Assembly (NCBI GenBank): GCA_021785515.1
Contig: JAJYEX010000003.1
Location: 286,953 to 350,952 of the forward strand
Length of the DNA: 64,000 nt
Reading direction: 5' to 3'
Source: Pseudomonadota bacterium
GTDB taxonomy: Bacteria; Pseudomonadota; Gammaproteobacteria; Acidiferrobacterales; UBA6901
The notes beneath the pieces are model-generated. The model made no database searches. It saw only the letters and a program-made list of their open reading frames with translations, and was not told the DNA's origin. Positions 37,452 through 47,804 of this stretch are shown here, piece by piece. The translations under genes were made by a program, and so were the position numbers. Positions within the stretch are counted from its first letter, which is position 1. The number at the start of each line of letters is the position of its first letter.

Positions 37452-39941
37452 ATGAAAGAAAGGCTGGTAGTGGTCGGAAACGGTATGGCCGGTATCCGAA
37501 CGGTGGAAGAACTGCTGAAAATCGAACCGCAACGCTACGCGATCACGGTATTCGGGGATGAACCGCATTCCAACTACAACCGTATCATGTTGTCATCAGT
37601 GCTGGCAGGCGAAAAGCGTTTTGATGAAATCATGCTCAACGACCGCAGCTGGTACGACGAGCACGATATCACTCTACATGCGGGCACCCCGGTGACATCC
37701 ATCGATCGGGTCGGGCGCAAGGTAATGGCGTGCGACGGGATCGAAGCGGGTTATGACCGTCTTTTGCTTGCCACAGGGTCTGTTCCCTTCGTTCTGCCGG
37801 TGCCCGGCCATGAACTCGAGGGGGTGATCGGATTTCGTACCATCGCAGATGTTGAGACCATGGTATCGGCGGCCAGAAGCTTTCATCATGCGGTGGTGAT
37901 CGGTGGCGGCCTTCTCGGTCTGGAGGCCGCCAACGGGCTGCTCAACAATGGCATGCAGGTCACTGTTATTCATCTGCCCGAGGTGCTGATGGAACGGCAG
38001 CTCGACGACGCGGCGGCAAGTTTGCTGCGGGCGACCCTCGAGCGGCGTGGTCTGAAGATCGTCACCGGTGCCGATACCAAGGCTCTGATCGGCAGCAGAC
38101 GCGTCGAGAGGGTGATGCTGAAGGATGGGCGCGAGCTGGTTGCCGATTTGGTGATTATGGCAGTCGGCGTTCGTCCCAATGTGGCCCTGGCCAGGGCCGC
38201 GAACCTGCACTGCGAGCGCGGCATTGTGGTCAACGATACCATGCAGACATTCGATCCGCGCGTCTATGCGGTGGGCGAGTGCGTTCAGCATCGTCACCAG
38301 ACCTACGGGCTGGTTGCCCCGCTGTTTGAGCAGGCCAGGGTCTGCGCCAATCATCTTGCGTATCTCGGTTACGGCCGCTACACCGGATCGACCACGGCGA
38401 CCCGTCTCAAGGTAAGCGGTATCGAGCTGTTTTCCGCCGGTGACTTTCGCGGTGATGACAGCAGCGAGGCGATCGTTTTGAAGGACACCGCCCGCGGCAT
38501 CTACAAGAAGCTGATATTGAAGGAAAACCGCATAGAGGGTGCTGTGCTTTACGGCGATACCGTAGACGGCGCGTGGTATTACGAACTGATGCGCGAAAAG
38601 TCCGATGTCAGCGCACATCGCGATCAGCTGATGTTTGGCCGCATGCACATCGCCGACGCCGGTCACGGCGGTGAGCAGTCGGCGGCCGCCATGGCCGACG
38701 ACGCACAGGTGTGCGATTGCAATGGGGTGTGCAAGGGCGATATCGTCAACGCCATACGCACCAAAGGACTGTTTACTCTGGATGACGTTAAAAAGCACAC
38801 CAAGGCATCATCGTCCTGTGGCGGCTGCGCCGGCCTGGTAGAACAGATTCTGGCGGCCTGTGTCGGTGGCGCCTACTCGGCTCCCGAACGGAAACCGCTT
38901 TGTTCCTGCACCGATTTCACGCACGAAGAAGTGCGCGAGGCGATCCGCGTCAATCGTCTGACCACACGCGAGCAGGCGATGGCTCATATGGACTGGCGCA
39001 CTCCGGACGGATGTCCCGGCTGCCGCCCGGCACTCAACTACTACATGCTGGCGGCATGGCCGGCAGAGGCCGTGGATGACGCGCAGTCACGTTTCGTCAA
39101 CGAGCGCGTGCACGCCAATATTCAGAAGGACCGTTCGTACACCGTGGTGCCCCGCATTTGGGGTGGGGTGACCACGCCGGCGGAACTGCGTGCCATTGCT
39201 GATGTTGCGGAGAAATATCGGGTGCCGATGGTTAAGATTACCGGGGGTCAGCGGATCGATCTGGTCGGCGTGCAGAAGGAACAGTTGCCGCACATCTGGG
39301 CTGATCTGAACACCGCCGGACTGGTGTCCGGGCACGCCTACGGCAAGGCGCTGCGCACTGTAAAGACCTGCATTGGCAGCCGGTTTTGCCGCTTCGGAAC
39401 GCAGGATTCGATCGGCATGGGTGTTGCGCTGGAAAAGATGACCTGGGGCTCGTGGACGCCCCACAAATTCAAGATGGCGGTTTCCGCCTGTCCACGAAAC
39501 TGTGCCGAGGCGACGATCAAGGACTTCGGTGTGGTCGGCATTGAGGGGGCCTGGGAGCTGCACATCGGCGGTAATGGCGGTCTCAAGGTGCGCGTTACTG
39601 ATCTGTTGTGCCGTGTGAAGACGGATGCGGAAGTACTGGAATACTGCGGGGCATTCATGCAGCTGTACCGCGAGCAAGCCCGTTACCTGGAGCGCACCGC
39701 GCCTTGGGTGGAGCGGGTCGGCCTACCATATGTCAGACAGAAGGTGGTTGATGACGCCGAAAGTCGCGCCGCGCTGTACCGCAGATTCCTTGATTCCCAG
39801 CAGCCGGCGCAGAACGACCCATGGGCAGAACATGCAGAGGAGGCGCATCGCCTGGAGTTCGTCCCGATGACGCAGATCCACGCATCCGCAGTCGGTCAAC
39901 CCCCGACGCAAGCAGGACCATATCATGGACTTACAGCTTAA
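37452..39941 (+). CDS. nirB: Assimilatory nitrite reductase NAD(P)H large subunit
   Basis: Reduces nitrite to ammonium with six electrons from NAD(P)H. 829 residues, normal length. The order is an FAD domain (VVVGNGMAGIRTVEELL), an NAD domain (VVIGGGLLGLEAANGL), a BFD-like 2Fe-2S domain (CDCNGVCKGDI and SSCGGCAG, with a second Cys cluster CSCTDF and CPGCRP), and a sulfite/nitrite reductase domain binding siroheme and 4Fe-4S through TCIGSRFCRFG and ACPRNCAEATIKDFG. It is followed 125 bases later by nirD. Fully consistent with the family; no missing residues seen. Confidence 0.96.
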   Translation: MKERLVVVGNGMAGIRTVEELLKIEPQRYAITVFGDEPHSNYNRIMLSSVLAGEKRFDEIMLNDRSWYDEHDITLHAGTPVTSIDRVGRKVMACDGIEAGYDRLLLATGSVPFVLPVPGHELEGVIGFRTIADVETMVSAARSFHHAVVIGGGLLGLEAANGLLNNGMQVTVIHLPEVLMERQLDDAAASLLRATLERRGLKIVTGADTKALIGSRRVERVMLKDGRELVADLVIMAVGVRPNVALARAANLHCERGIVVNDTMQTFDPRVYAVGECVQHRHQTYGLVAPLFEQARVCANHLAYLGYGRYTGSTTATRLKVSGIELFSAGDFRGDDSSEAIVLKDTARGIYKKLILKENRIEGAVLYGDTVDGAWYYELMREKSDVSAHRDQLMFGRMHIADAGHGGEQSAAAMADDAQVCDCNGVCKGDIVNAIRTKGLFTLDDVKKHTKASSSCGGCAGLVEQILAACVGGAYSAPERKPLCSCTDFTHEEVREAIRVNRLTTREQAMAHMDWRTPDGCPGCRPALNYYMLAAWPAEAVDDAQSRFVNERVHANIQKDRSYTVVPRIWGGVTTPAELRAIADVAEKYRVPMVKITGGQRIDLVGVQKEQLPHIWADLNTAGLVSGHAYGKALRTVKTCIGSRFCRFGTQDSIGMGVALEKMTWGSWTPHKFKMAVSACPRNCAEATIKDFGVVGIEGAWELHIGGNGGLKVRVTDLLCRVKTDAEVLEYCGAFMQLYREQARYLERTAPWVERVGLPYVRQKVVDDAESRAALYRRFLDSQQPAQNDPWAEHAEEAHRLEFVPMTQIHASAVGQPPTQAGPYHGLTA

Positions 39942-40066
39942 GCACACTACGCGCGAGCATGCAGTCCGCTTTGCCGTACAGGTGGTCGGCGGCCGGGTGC
40001 CGACCAGGCGGAAATCAGCCGTTTTCGGGCCGGCACACCGGCTTGGAACGGAAAGTAGCGGAGACG

Positions 40067-40390
40067 ATGTTCATGCCTGACTGGATCAACGTAGGTTCCT
40101 TAACCGACATTCCGCGTCTCGGTGCGCGCGTGGTTGCAACAGCACAGGGCGATGTCGCCGTGTTCCGTACATCCTCCGACGAGGTGTTCGCGCTGCTCGA
40201 TCGCTGCCCCCACAGGGGCGGTCCGCTGTCGCAGGGTATGGTCTACGGTAGACAGGTAGCCTGTCCGCTGCACAACTGGAGCATTGATCTGGCCAGTGGC
40301 GAGGCGGTTGCACCGGATATCGGTTGCGCTCCCCGCTTTCCGGTTAGGGTTGAGGGCGGGTTGGTGCTGCTCAGCCTGCGGGACGGATAG
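40067..40390 (+). CDS. nirD: Nitrite reductase small subunit (Rieske domain)
   Basis: 107 residues from ATG 40067, or 105 from ATG 40073. It carries a 2Fe-2S Rieske pair in CPHRGGPLSQG and CPLHNWSID, close to classical Rieske binding; many NirD proteins keep the fold without the ligands, so this one probably holds a cluster. It partners NirB. It is preceded by a GCGGAGACG site and 125 bases without a gene, and followed by nasA 45 bases later. Confidence 0.9.
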   Translation: MFMPDWINVGSLTDIPRLGARVVATAQGDVAVFRTSSDEVFALLDRCPHRGGPLSQGMVYGRQVACPLHNWSIDLASGEAVAPDIGCAPRFPVRVEGGLVLLSLRDG

Positions 40391-40435
40391 AGTCCGAGGG
40401 GCAGCCGGCGTGTCCGGCGCCAAAGAACGAAAAGC

Positions 40436-43090
40436 ATGCAGGCACAAACCCGTACAACCTGTCCCTACTGTGGCGTCGGCTGTGGTGTCATAGCCAGCGT
40501 TGACGATGATGGAAGCGTCAGCATCAAGGGTGATCCTGAACATCCGGCCAATCATGGCCGGCTCTGCTCAAAGGGGGTAGCGCTGGCTGAGACCCTCGTG
40601 CTCGACGGGCGCCTGCTTGAGCCGATGGTCGATGGTCGCAGCTGCGGCATGGACGAAGCGCTCGATACCGTGGCGGCGCGGTTGCGCGCGGTGATCGCCG
40701 GGCACGGACCCGATGCGGTCGGGTTCTATATTTCCGGACAGCTGCTCACAGAGGACTATTATGTCGCAAACAAGCTGATGAAGGGTTTCATCGGGTCGGC
40801 CAACATCGATACCAATTCGCGTCTGTGCATGTCTTCGGCAGTGGCCGGCTACAGGCGCGCCTTTGGCAGCGACACCGTGCCGTGCAGCTATGAGGATCTG
40901 GAGCAGGCGGACCTGGTGGTGCTGGTTGGGTCCAACGCCGCCTGGTGCCATCCGGTTCTGTATCAGCGGCTGGTGCAAGCAAAGAGTGAACGGCCGCAGA
41001 TGCAGATTGCAGTGATTGATCCGCGCCGCACAGACACCTGCGAGGGTGCCGATCTGCATCTGCCGCTGGCGCCAGGCACCGATGCCGTTCTGTTCAATGG
41101 CTTGTTGCTGCACCTGGCGCAGACCGGGAAACTTAACGACAGCTTTGTCAGCGCGTCGGTGTCCGGCGTCAATGCCGCCTTGGCGAATGCTCGCAGCAGC
41201 AGTCCCGACATTGCCGCGGTGGCCGTACGCTGCGGGCTGGACCGGACGCTGGTGACGCAGTTTTTTGATCTGTTTGCGGTAACCGAACGGGTTGTGACCG
41301 TCTATTCCCAGGGCGTCAACCAGTCCAGCAGCGGTACTGACAAGATCAACGCCATCATCAACTGCCACCTGCTTGCAGGCCGTATTGGTCGTCCCGGCAT
41401 GGGGCCGTTCTCGATCACCGGTCAGCCCAATGCCATGGGCGGGCGCGAAGTGGGCGGACTATCCAACCAGTTGGCGGCCCACATGGATTTCACGCCTGAC
41501 GCTGTCAGTCGTGTTGGCCGCTTCTGGCAGGCGCACCGGATGGCGCAGAAGCCAGGATTGAAAGCAGTCGAACTGTTTGATGCCGTGGCCGATGGCCGTA
41601 TCAAGGCAATCTGGATTATGGCAACCAACCCGGTCGTAAGCCTTCCTGATGCCGAGCGGGTGCGCCGTGCACTCGCCGCCTGCCCGCTGGTGATCGTCTC
41701 TGACTGTGTGGCTGACACGGACACCGTGCGTCTTGCCGATATCCGGCTGCCAGCGCTGGGGTGGGGCGAGAAAGAGGGCAGTGTGACCAACTCCGAACGA
41801 TGCATATCGCGCCAGCGGTGCTTTCTGAGCCCCCCTGGCGAGGCCAAGGCGGACTGGTGGCTTATCTGCCAGGTGGCGCAGCGTCTCGGATACGGGGCCC
41901 AGTTCGACTATGCCCAGGCAGCGGAGATTTTTCGCGAGCACGCGGCGTTGTCAGGATTTGAGAATGAGGGTGGGCGAGCATTCGACATCAGCACATGGGC
42001 AACGATCGGCGCCGCGGACTATGCTGCGCTGACACCCACCGTATGGCCACAGCCCGCTGCTGGCAAACAGCGTCCAGGACGGCCTTTTAGTGACGGTCGT
42101 TTCTATACCGATGACGGACGGGCACGGCTGGTGCCGGTGACGCCCCGGCCCTGCGCCGACCCGATTGCTACCGACGAGAACAGGCACCTGACGCTCAATA
42201 CTGGCCGTGTGCGCGACCAGTGGCACACCATGACCCGCAGCGGGGGTATCTCGCGCCTTATGCGGCACTGTTTTGAGCCGTATGCGCAGATACATCCGCA
42301 CGACGCGGCCCGTTCGGATATAGAAAATGGGGCGTTGGTACGTGTGAGCAGCCCGCTCGGACGGGTAGTGGTGCGCGCCAGGGTCGATATCCGGCAGAGG
42401 CGCGGTTCGCTGTTTGTGCCCATTCACTGGAACGACGTGTACGCCAGCTGTGCCCGCGTGGGCGCATTGATTCCAGGACATACGGACCCGGTGTCGGGGC
42501 AGCCGGAATTGAAGCATGCCGCGGCGGTGATCGAGGCCTATAGGCCTGCTTGGTACGGACTGCTGCTATCACGCCGGGTGCTCAAGGTCATCAGCCCGTA
42601 TTGGGTGCGTGCGCGCGGCAAGAAGGTGTGGATGTACAACATCGCGGGGGATACGCCGCCATCAGACTGGGCACGGTTTGCGCGCGACATGCTCTGTACA
42701 GCGGATCGCGGTGAGTGGATCGAATATTTCGATGCTGCGAGCATCACCTATCGAGCAGCGCGACTGCGCGATGGAACGCTGGAGTCCTGTCTGTTTGTCA
42801 GCCGTAGCCCCCAACTGCCGTCCCGCTGGTGGCTGGAGCAGCTCTTTCTGCGCGGACGGCTTAACGCCGGTGAGCGCCTTGGGATATTGTCGGCCCGCAC
42901 CGCAAAGGACGGCGATGCTGACACCGGCCCGACGGTTTGTGCCTGTCATAACGTCAGCGAGGCAAACATACGCACTGCGATACGGGACCGAAGGCTCGAA
43001 TCGGTCGAAGCAATCGGCGCGGTGCTCAAGGCCGGCACCCATTGCGGCTCGTGTCTGCCGGAACTGAGGCGCATGCTCGGTGAGCAGTGA
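40436..43090 (+). CDS. nasA: Assimilatory nitrate reductase catalytic subunit
   Basis: Cytoplasmic molybdopterin enzyme that reduces nitrate to nitrite, 884 residues. The N-terminal 4Fe-4S motif is CPYCGVGCGV plus the later Cys in RLCSKG. Mo-bis-MGD blocks include the segment around TNSRLCMSSAVAGYR, QGVNQSSSGTDKINA and TGQPNAMGGREVGG. The extreme C-terminus adds a BFD-like 2Fe-2S domain (CACHNVSEANIRTAIRD, then HCGSCLPELRRML), as in Klebsiella-type NasA that takes electrons from a partner. No NasB-like reductase gene follows, so electron supply is not evident; NirB or a ferredoxin are possibilities. Confidence 0.95.
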   Translation: MQAQTRTTCPYCGVGCGVIASVDDDGSVSIKGDPEHPANHGRLCSKGVALAETLVLDGRLLEPMVDGRSCGMDEALDTVAARLRAVIAGHGPDAVGFYISGQLLTEDYYVANKLMKGFIGSANIDTNSRLCMSSAVAGYRRAFGSDTVPCSYEDLEQADLVVLVGSNAAWCHPVLYQRLVQAKSERPQMQIAVIDPRRTDTCEGADLHLPLAPGTDAVLFNGLLLHLAQTGKLNDSFVSASVSGVNAALANARSSSPDIAAVAVRCGLDRTLVTQFFDLFAVTERVVTVYSQGVNQSSSGTDKINAIINCHLLAGRIGRPGMGPFSITGQPNAMGGREVGGLSNQLAAHMDFTPDAVSRVGRFWQAHRMAQKPGLKAVELFDAVADGRIKAIWIMATNPVVSLPDAERVRRALAACPLVIVSDCVADTDTVRLADIRLPALGWGEKEGSVTNSERCISRQRCFLSPPGEAKADWWLICQVAQRLGYGAQFDYAQAAEIFREHAALSGFENEGGRAFDISTWATIGAADYAALTPTVWPQPAAGKQRPGRPFSDGRFYTDDGRARLVPVTPRPCADPIATDENRHLTLNTGRVRDQWHTMTRSGGISRLMRHCFEPYAQIHPHDAARSDIENGALVRVSSPLGRVVVRARVDIRQRRGSLFVPIHWNDVYASCARVGALIPGHTDPVSGQPELKHAAAVIEAYRPAWYGLLLSRRVLKVISPYWVRARGKKVWMYNIAGDTPPSDWARFARDMLCTADRGEWIEYFDAASITYRAARLRDGTLESCLFVSRSPQLPSRWWLEQLFLRGRLNAGERLGILSARTAKDGDADTGPTVCACHNVSEANIRTAIRDRRLESVEAIGAVLKAGTHCGSCLPELRRMLGEQ

Positions 43091-43319
43091 AAGCGAGCCG
43101 GCTTGCCGTGAAGCTGATCCTGGGCTAGGGCCGGAATACCGGTTGTTGGTCGCTGGACAGACGGCATTCCGCTAGTCCTGCCGAATCCCCGGAACCTGCA
43201 CGACCATGGGGGTTACCGCAATTCGCGCGTGGTTCAAAGATCATGCGTAAAATAGTCCGTCACCTAGGACAGATCTTAGCGGGGTGATCCACGCAGCGGA
43301 GCCTAAAGACCCTGCTGCA

Positions 43320-43853
43320 TTAATATTTCGTTCCCTGGACCTTCCTTATGACGCATGCAGGCGCTCTCGATAAAAGCCTGGCGTTCTGCCAGAACGCGAC
43401 AAAACTCAAGGCCAGCGCCATCAGTTCGATCGCGGATTCGTGGGTCGCGATGAAGCCTTGAATGGTGCCCGGCGCAAACCCGTTCACGGCCGGAAACACT
43501 ACGGCCAGTGCCCCTAGCCCCAGTGGGATCAGCGGGGTGCAACACAGCAATGGCGCAAAGAACGCAACCAGGGCGCCACTGGCCGCCGAACTCTTGCTTG
43601 CCTTTTGGCCGTCCCGTATCAACAACACCATGGCGGCCAGCGTAAGTGCAAGTACCGTAGCGAGCAAAAAGGCAAATACCGCTTGTGCGGGCGCGAGCAA
43701 ACGCAAACTGACCCAGCCAATGTGTCCGCCAGTCAAAGACGCCGGCAAGATGGCAGCATAGAGCGGAAACAGGACGATGAAGGCGAGCGCTGCGCTCCAA
43801 CGTCCAGCAGGTGTTGTCCAGAGACGCTTGAGTGTGGTCGCAATGTCTTGCAT
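43320..43853 (-). CDS. Membrane protein at the end of the mer operon, unknown function
   Basis: 177 residues, about four spans: SAALAFIVLFPLYAAILPAS; a long pair around LLAPAQAVFAFLLATVLALT; FFAPLLCCTPLIPLGLGALAV; and ELMALALSFVAFWQNARLL. The span-embedded CCTPLIP pair of cysteines recalls metal-handling transporters such as MerT and MerC but the rest does not match them. It starts 10 bases after the redoxin stop. Position and cysteines suggest a role in mercury transport or thiol redox across the membrane; this is inferred. Confidence 0.65.
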   Translation of the reverse strand: MQDIATTLKRLWTTPAGRWSAALAFIVLFPLYAAILPASLTGGHIGWVSLRLLAPAQAVFAFLLATVLALTLAAMVLLIRDGQKASKSSAASGALVAFFAPLLCCTPLIPLGLGALAVVFPAVNGFAPGTIQGFIATHESAIELMALALSFVAFWQNARLLSRAPACVIRKVQGTKY

Positions 43854-43863
43854 GTGTTTACTT

Positions 43864-44418
43864 TCAGTGATTGTCCTGGCTTTTCGCAAATGCAAGTATT
43901 CGAGCGAAAGTCGCCGAGGGGGCGCTGTCTTCCGCCCGAATGCGCCCGTTGGCATCGATCAGAAAATAGATGTCCGGATAGTGTCTGGCGTTATAGCGTT
44001 TGTCCAGTGCGCGCGAGGCCTGTCCCAATACCCAGTTCTGGGGCGCTTTGAAACCCGGTAGCACCTTCGCAGTGAACGCGGCGATATGCGGACCGGTGTA
44101 CCCGCCGTTACGGTAGTTGCGCAGCACCACGACGCGCAGTCCGTCTTTCTGCAAGATGCCGGTGTGCCGCGCCAACGTTTGCAACCCGGCAGCGCAGCTG
44201 CTGCACCAGGTGGACAGAAGCCAGAGTAACGTCGGGTGACCTTTCAGGCCCGTCGTCGACAGCGTTCGTCCGGCGGCGGTCGTGAAAAGCGCCTCCGGAG
44301 CTAAAGGATAGGTGCCGGCGTATGCAGTTATGTACGGGCCGAACGCTAACAGGAGCACGAAGGCGATTTGTCTAAGACTGAATCCCCCGCCGCTGCATAC
44401 CTCGATACGCTTGTTCAT
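43864..44418 (-). CDS. Exported thioredoxin-like (redoxin) protein in the mer operon
   Basis: 184 residues with a signal or anchor segment (QIAFVLLLAFGPYITAYA). The redoxin fold is visible in TTAAGRTLSTTGLKGHPTLLWLLSTWCSSC, with a CSSC active site, and in YPDIYFLIDANGRI further on. TlpA/AhpC-TSA relatives act as periplasmic thiol oxidoreductases. It is 34 bases after merA and is followed by the CCTPLIP membrane protein, so the pair may keep envelope thiols or MerC cysteines reduced; no such function is established from the sequence alone. Confidence 0.8.
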   Translation of the reverse strand: MNKRIEVCSGGGFSLRQIAFVLLLAFGPYITAYAGTYPLAPEALFTTAAGRTLSTTGLKGHPTLLWLLSTWCSSCAAGLQTLARHTGILQKDGLRVVVLRNYRNGGYTGPHIAAFTAKVLPGFKAPQNWVLGQASRALDKRYNARHYPDIYFLIDANGRIRAEDSAPSATFARILAFAKSQDNH

Positions 44419-44451
44419 GCGATTTCTTCCTTCATTCTGTGTTGTCCGGAT

Positions 44452-46113
<1,662 letters not shown>

Positions 46114-46121
46114 TTACGTGC

Positions 46122-46556
46122 TCAGTTGCGCGGGGCTGATGTGTCGCCGCCGTCGGTCGCGCAGCGGCGATTGGCCGGATTGACCATGTCCCAGATTGCG
46201 GCCAGAAACATCACCACCAGTCCGGTATAGAAAACTCCCCTCGCCAGGTCCCTGGCGAGGAAGTGGCGGGTCAGCCCAAACACCCCGACCAGCGCCAGCA
46301 CCGGACCGATCGAGCCCAGCAGGGCGCGCTGCCACTGGCGGTGCGAGAACCAACCCGTCAGGGTCGCCAGAAGCGCTGCGGCGGCGAAGGTCGGAATCAA
46401 CCAGTGCACAAAAAGGCCTTCCCAGCGACTGAGGAAGCCCAGGCCGATCGCGGCGCCGAGCCCTGCGGCCGCCGGAAAGCACATGGCGCAACTGAAACTG
46501 CCGACGATAGCGCCGACAACACCGGTTTTATCGATGATGCGAGTGATAGCAGACAT
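46122..46556 (-). CDS. merC: Mercury transporter MerC
   Basis: 144-residue inner-membrane Hg(II) importer with four spans. The N-terminus ITRIIDKTGVVGAIVGSFSC is MerC-like. The first span carries the Hg-binding cysteines in SFSCAMCFPAAAG, followed by GAAIGLGFLSRWEGLFVHWL and WFSHRQWQRALLGSIGP, all close to MerC sequences. The C-terminus NRRCATDGGD recalls the second cysteine site. MerT and MerP are absent, so MerC is the only recognisable mercury importer here. It is 26 bases upstream of merA. Confidence 0.9.
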   Translation of the reverse strand: MSAITRIIDKTGVVGAIVGSFSCAMCFPAAAGLGAAIGLGFLSRWEGLFVHWLIPTFAAAALLATLTGWFSHRQWQRALLGSIGPVLALVGVFGLTRHFLARDLARGVFYTGLVVMFLAAIWDMVNPANRRCATDGGDTSAPRN

Positions 46557-46612
46557 GCATGAGTTCTCCTTGGATGGCTGTTCAAAAGATCCTGGCGGTC
46601 CTGAATAGGCTA

Positions 46613-46643
46613 AACTTACTGCCGTACCCAAGTACGGAGTCAA
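46613..46643 (-). promoter_or_regulatory. merC promoter with MerR operator
   Basis: Read on the minus strand, a -35 TTGACT and a -10 TAAGTT are separated by 19 bases containing the dyad CCGTACTTGGGTACGG (46622-46637). The overlong spacer with the central GTAC dyad is the mer operator-promoter that MerR twists to activate transcription. It lies between the divergent merR and merC genes. Confidence 0.93.
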
Positions 46644-46649
46644 TCGCTT

Positions 46650-47078
46650 ATGAATCATCGGGAAAACGTATTGACCATCGGCCGGCTTGCCACAGCGATC
46701 GGCGTGAACGTGGAGACCATCCGCTTCTATCAACGCAGGGGCTTGTTGCGCGTGCCGCCGCGCCCGCCGGGCGGCATCCGCCATTACACGCCCAAGGATG
46801 GCGCGCGAGTGAAGTTCATCAAATCGGCACAGCGCCTGGGGTTCAGCCTGGACGAAGTCCGCCACCTTCTGCGACTCGATGAGGGCATGCAATGCGATGC
46901 GGCGGCCAAATTGGCGGCTCAACACTTAAATGACGTGAGGACGCGGCTGCAGGATCTGCGTCGAATCGAGATAACGCTGGCAAACCTGCTTAAACAGTGC
47001 AGTCAAAGCGACAAGACAGTGGCCTGTCCGTTGATCGCGGCGTTGCACGCGGATGGAATAAACCAGCCCCAGGATTGA
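46650..47078 (+). CDS. merR: Mercury-responsive regulator MerR
   Basis: 142-residue MerR protein. The helix-turn-helix LTIGRLATAIGVNVETIRFYQRR is followed by the wing motif GGIRHYT. The three mercury-binding cysteines match those of Tn501 MerR: MQCDAAAKLA, LLKQCSQ and TVACPLI. It is transcribed away from merC and binds the shared operator at 46622-46637. Repression of its own gene is expected from the overlap. Confidence 0.95.
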   Translation: MNHRENVLTIGRLATAIGVNVETIRFYQRRGLLRVPPRPPGGIRHYTPKDGARVKFIKSAQRLGFSLDEVRHLLRLDEGMQCDAAAKLAAQHLNDVRTRLQDLRRIEITLANLLKQCSQSDKTVACPLIAALHADGINQPQD

Positions 47079-47473
47079 TTGCAGCCTGCTGAGCTATCGA
47101 TATAAACGATATTCTGGTTTTCGGGGCAGACCAACGTTGCCTCGAAAACAACCCGGCTCAATGTGAAGTTCCGGATAGCTTTTTACGCATGTCACGGTAG
47201 CCCTGTCTGGGCTGCGCAGTAAGCGCTTGCGGCGCATGTCCGGGGCTTCGCATGCGCTGGTGTCCTCGGCGCGTCGTGCGTCCTTGGACTGAAACGGCTG
47301 CCCGTTTGAGACGCTAGATGGGAAACGATCCGTCAAGTACCCCGGTTACTTCGCCATTTCATCGTCTTATCAGGCGCCAGCGGTCAGCAGTCGGGAAAGC
47401 CGGTGTCGAAGGTCGCCCGACCAGTCCTTGACGAACAGCGGTGCACCCAGTACCGTTACGCCCTGCATCATGC
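47079..47473 (+). other. Intergenic region between merR and the cobalamin riboswitch
   Basis: About 400 bases. Frames that cross it have no ribosome site or family features. The GC content drops close after merR (TATCGATATAAACGATATTC around 47096-47115). It must contain the promoter of the riboswitch-controlled cobalamin transcript and the merR 3' end; no clear terminator hairpin with a T-run was found. Confidence 0.4.
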
Positions 47474-47676
47474 ATCAGGTGTTCCCGGACGCGTTCGTGC
47501 CCGGGAATGAAACGGGAAGCCGGTGCGGATCCCTGCGGATCCCAACCCGGCGCTGCCCCCGCAACGGTGATTGAGTAGAGGTGTGGTCAATATGCCACTG
47601 TGTCTTTCGGGACACGGGAAGGCGGCCGCACCGGACCTTTCCGGTCCGACTCATCAGCCCGGAGACCGGCCTGACG
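47474..47676 (+). promoter_or_regulatory. Cobalamin (AdoCbl) riboswitch
   Basis: The segment holds the expected B12 aptamer blocks in order: an early AGGTGTTCCC paired element, GGGAAGCCGGTGCGGATCC, CGGCGCTGCCCCCGCAACGGT, CCACTGTGT followed by GGGAAGGCGG, and the B12-box-like 3' end AGCCCGGAGACCGGCCTG. It lies about 130 bases upstream of btuB and should lower btuB expression when adenosylcobalamin is abundant. The expression platform was not resolved. Confidence 0.93.
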
Positions 47677-47804
47677 CGAAACGAGCTGGGTGTTGCGGAG
47701 GGCGACACGGACGGGGTCTTGCGCGTGTTATCCCGCCGTAGTGTTCCGTACTGCACCCATTACTGTCATGGGCGCGGGTGGGCGCCACGGATACGGAGAA
47801 CACC

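Noticed and set aside
37674..38798. 374-residue minus-strand frame within nirB
   Set aside because: It is antisense to well-conserved NirB domains; the translated product has no recognisable motif.
47475..47756. Minus-strand frame across the riboswitch
   Set aside because: The region is explained by conserved RNA elements of the cobalamin aptamer on the plus strand.
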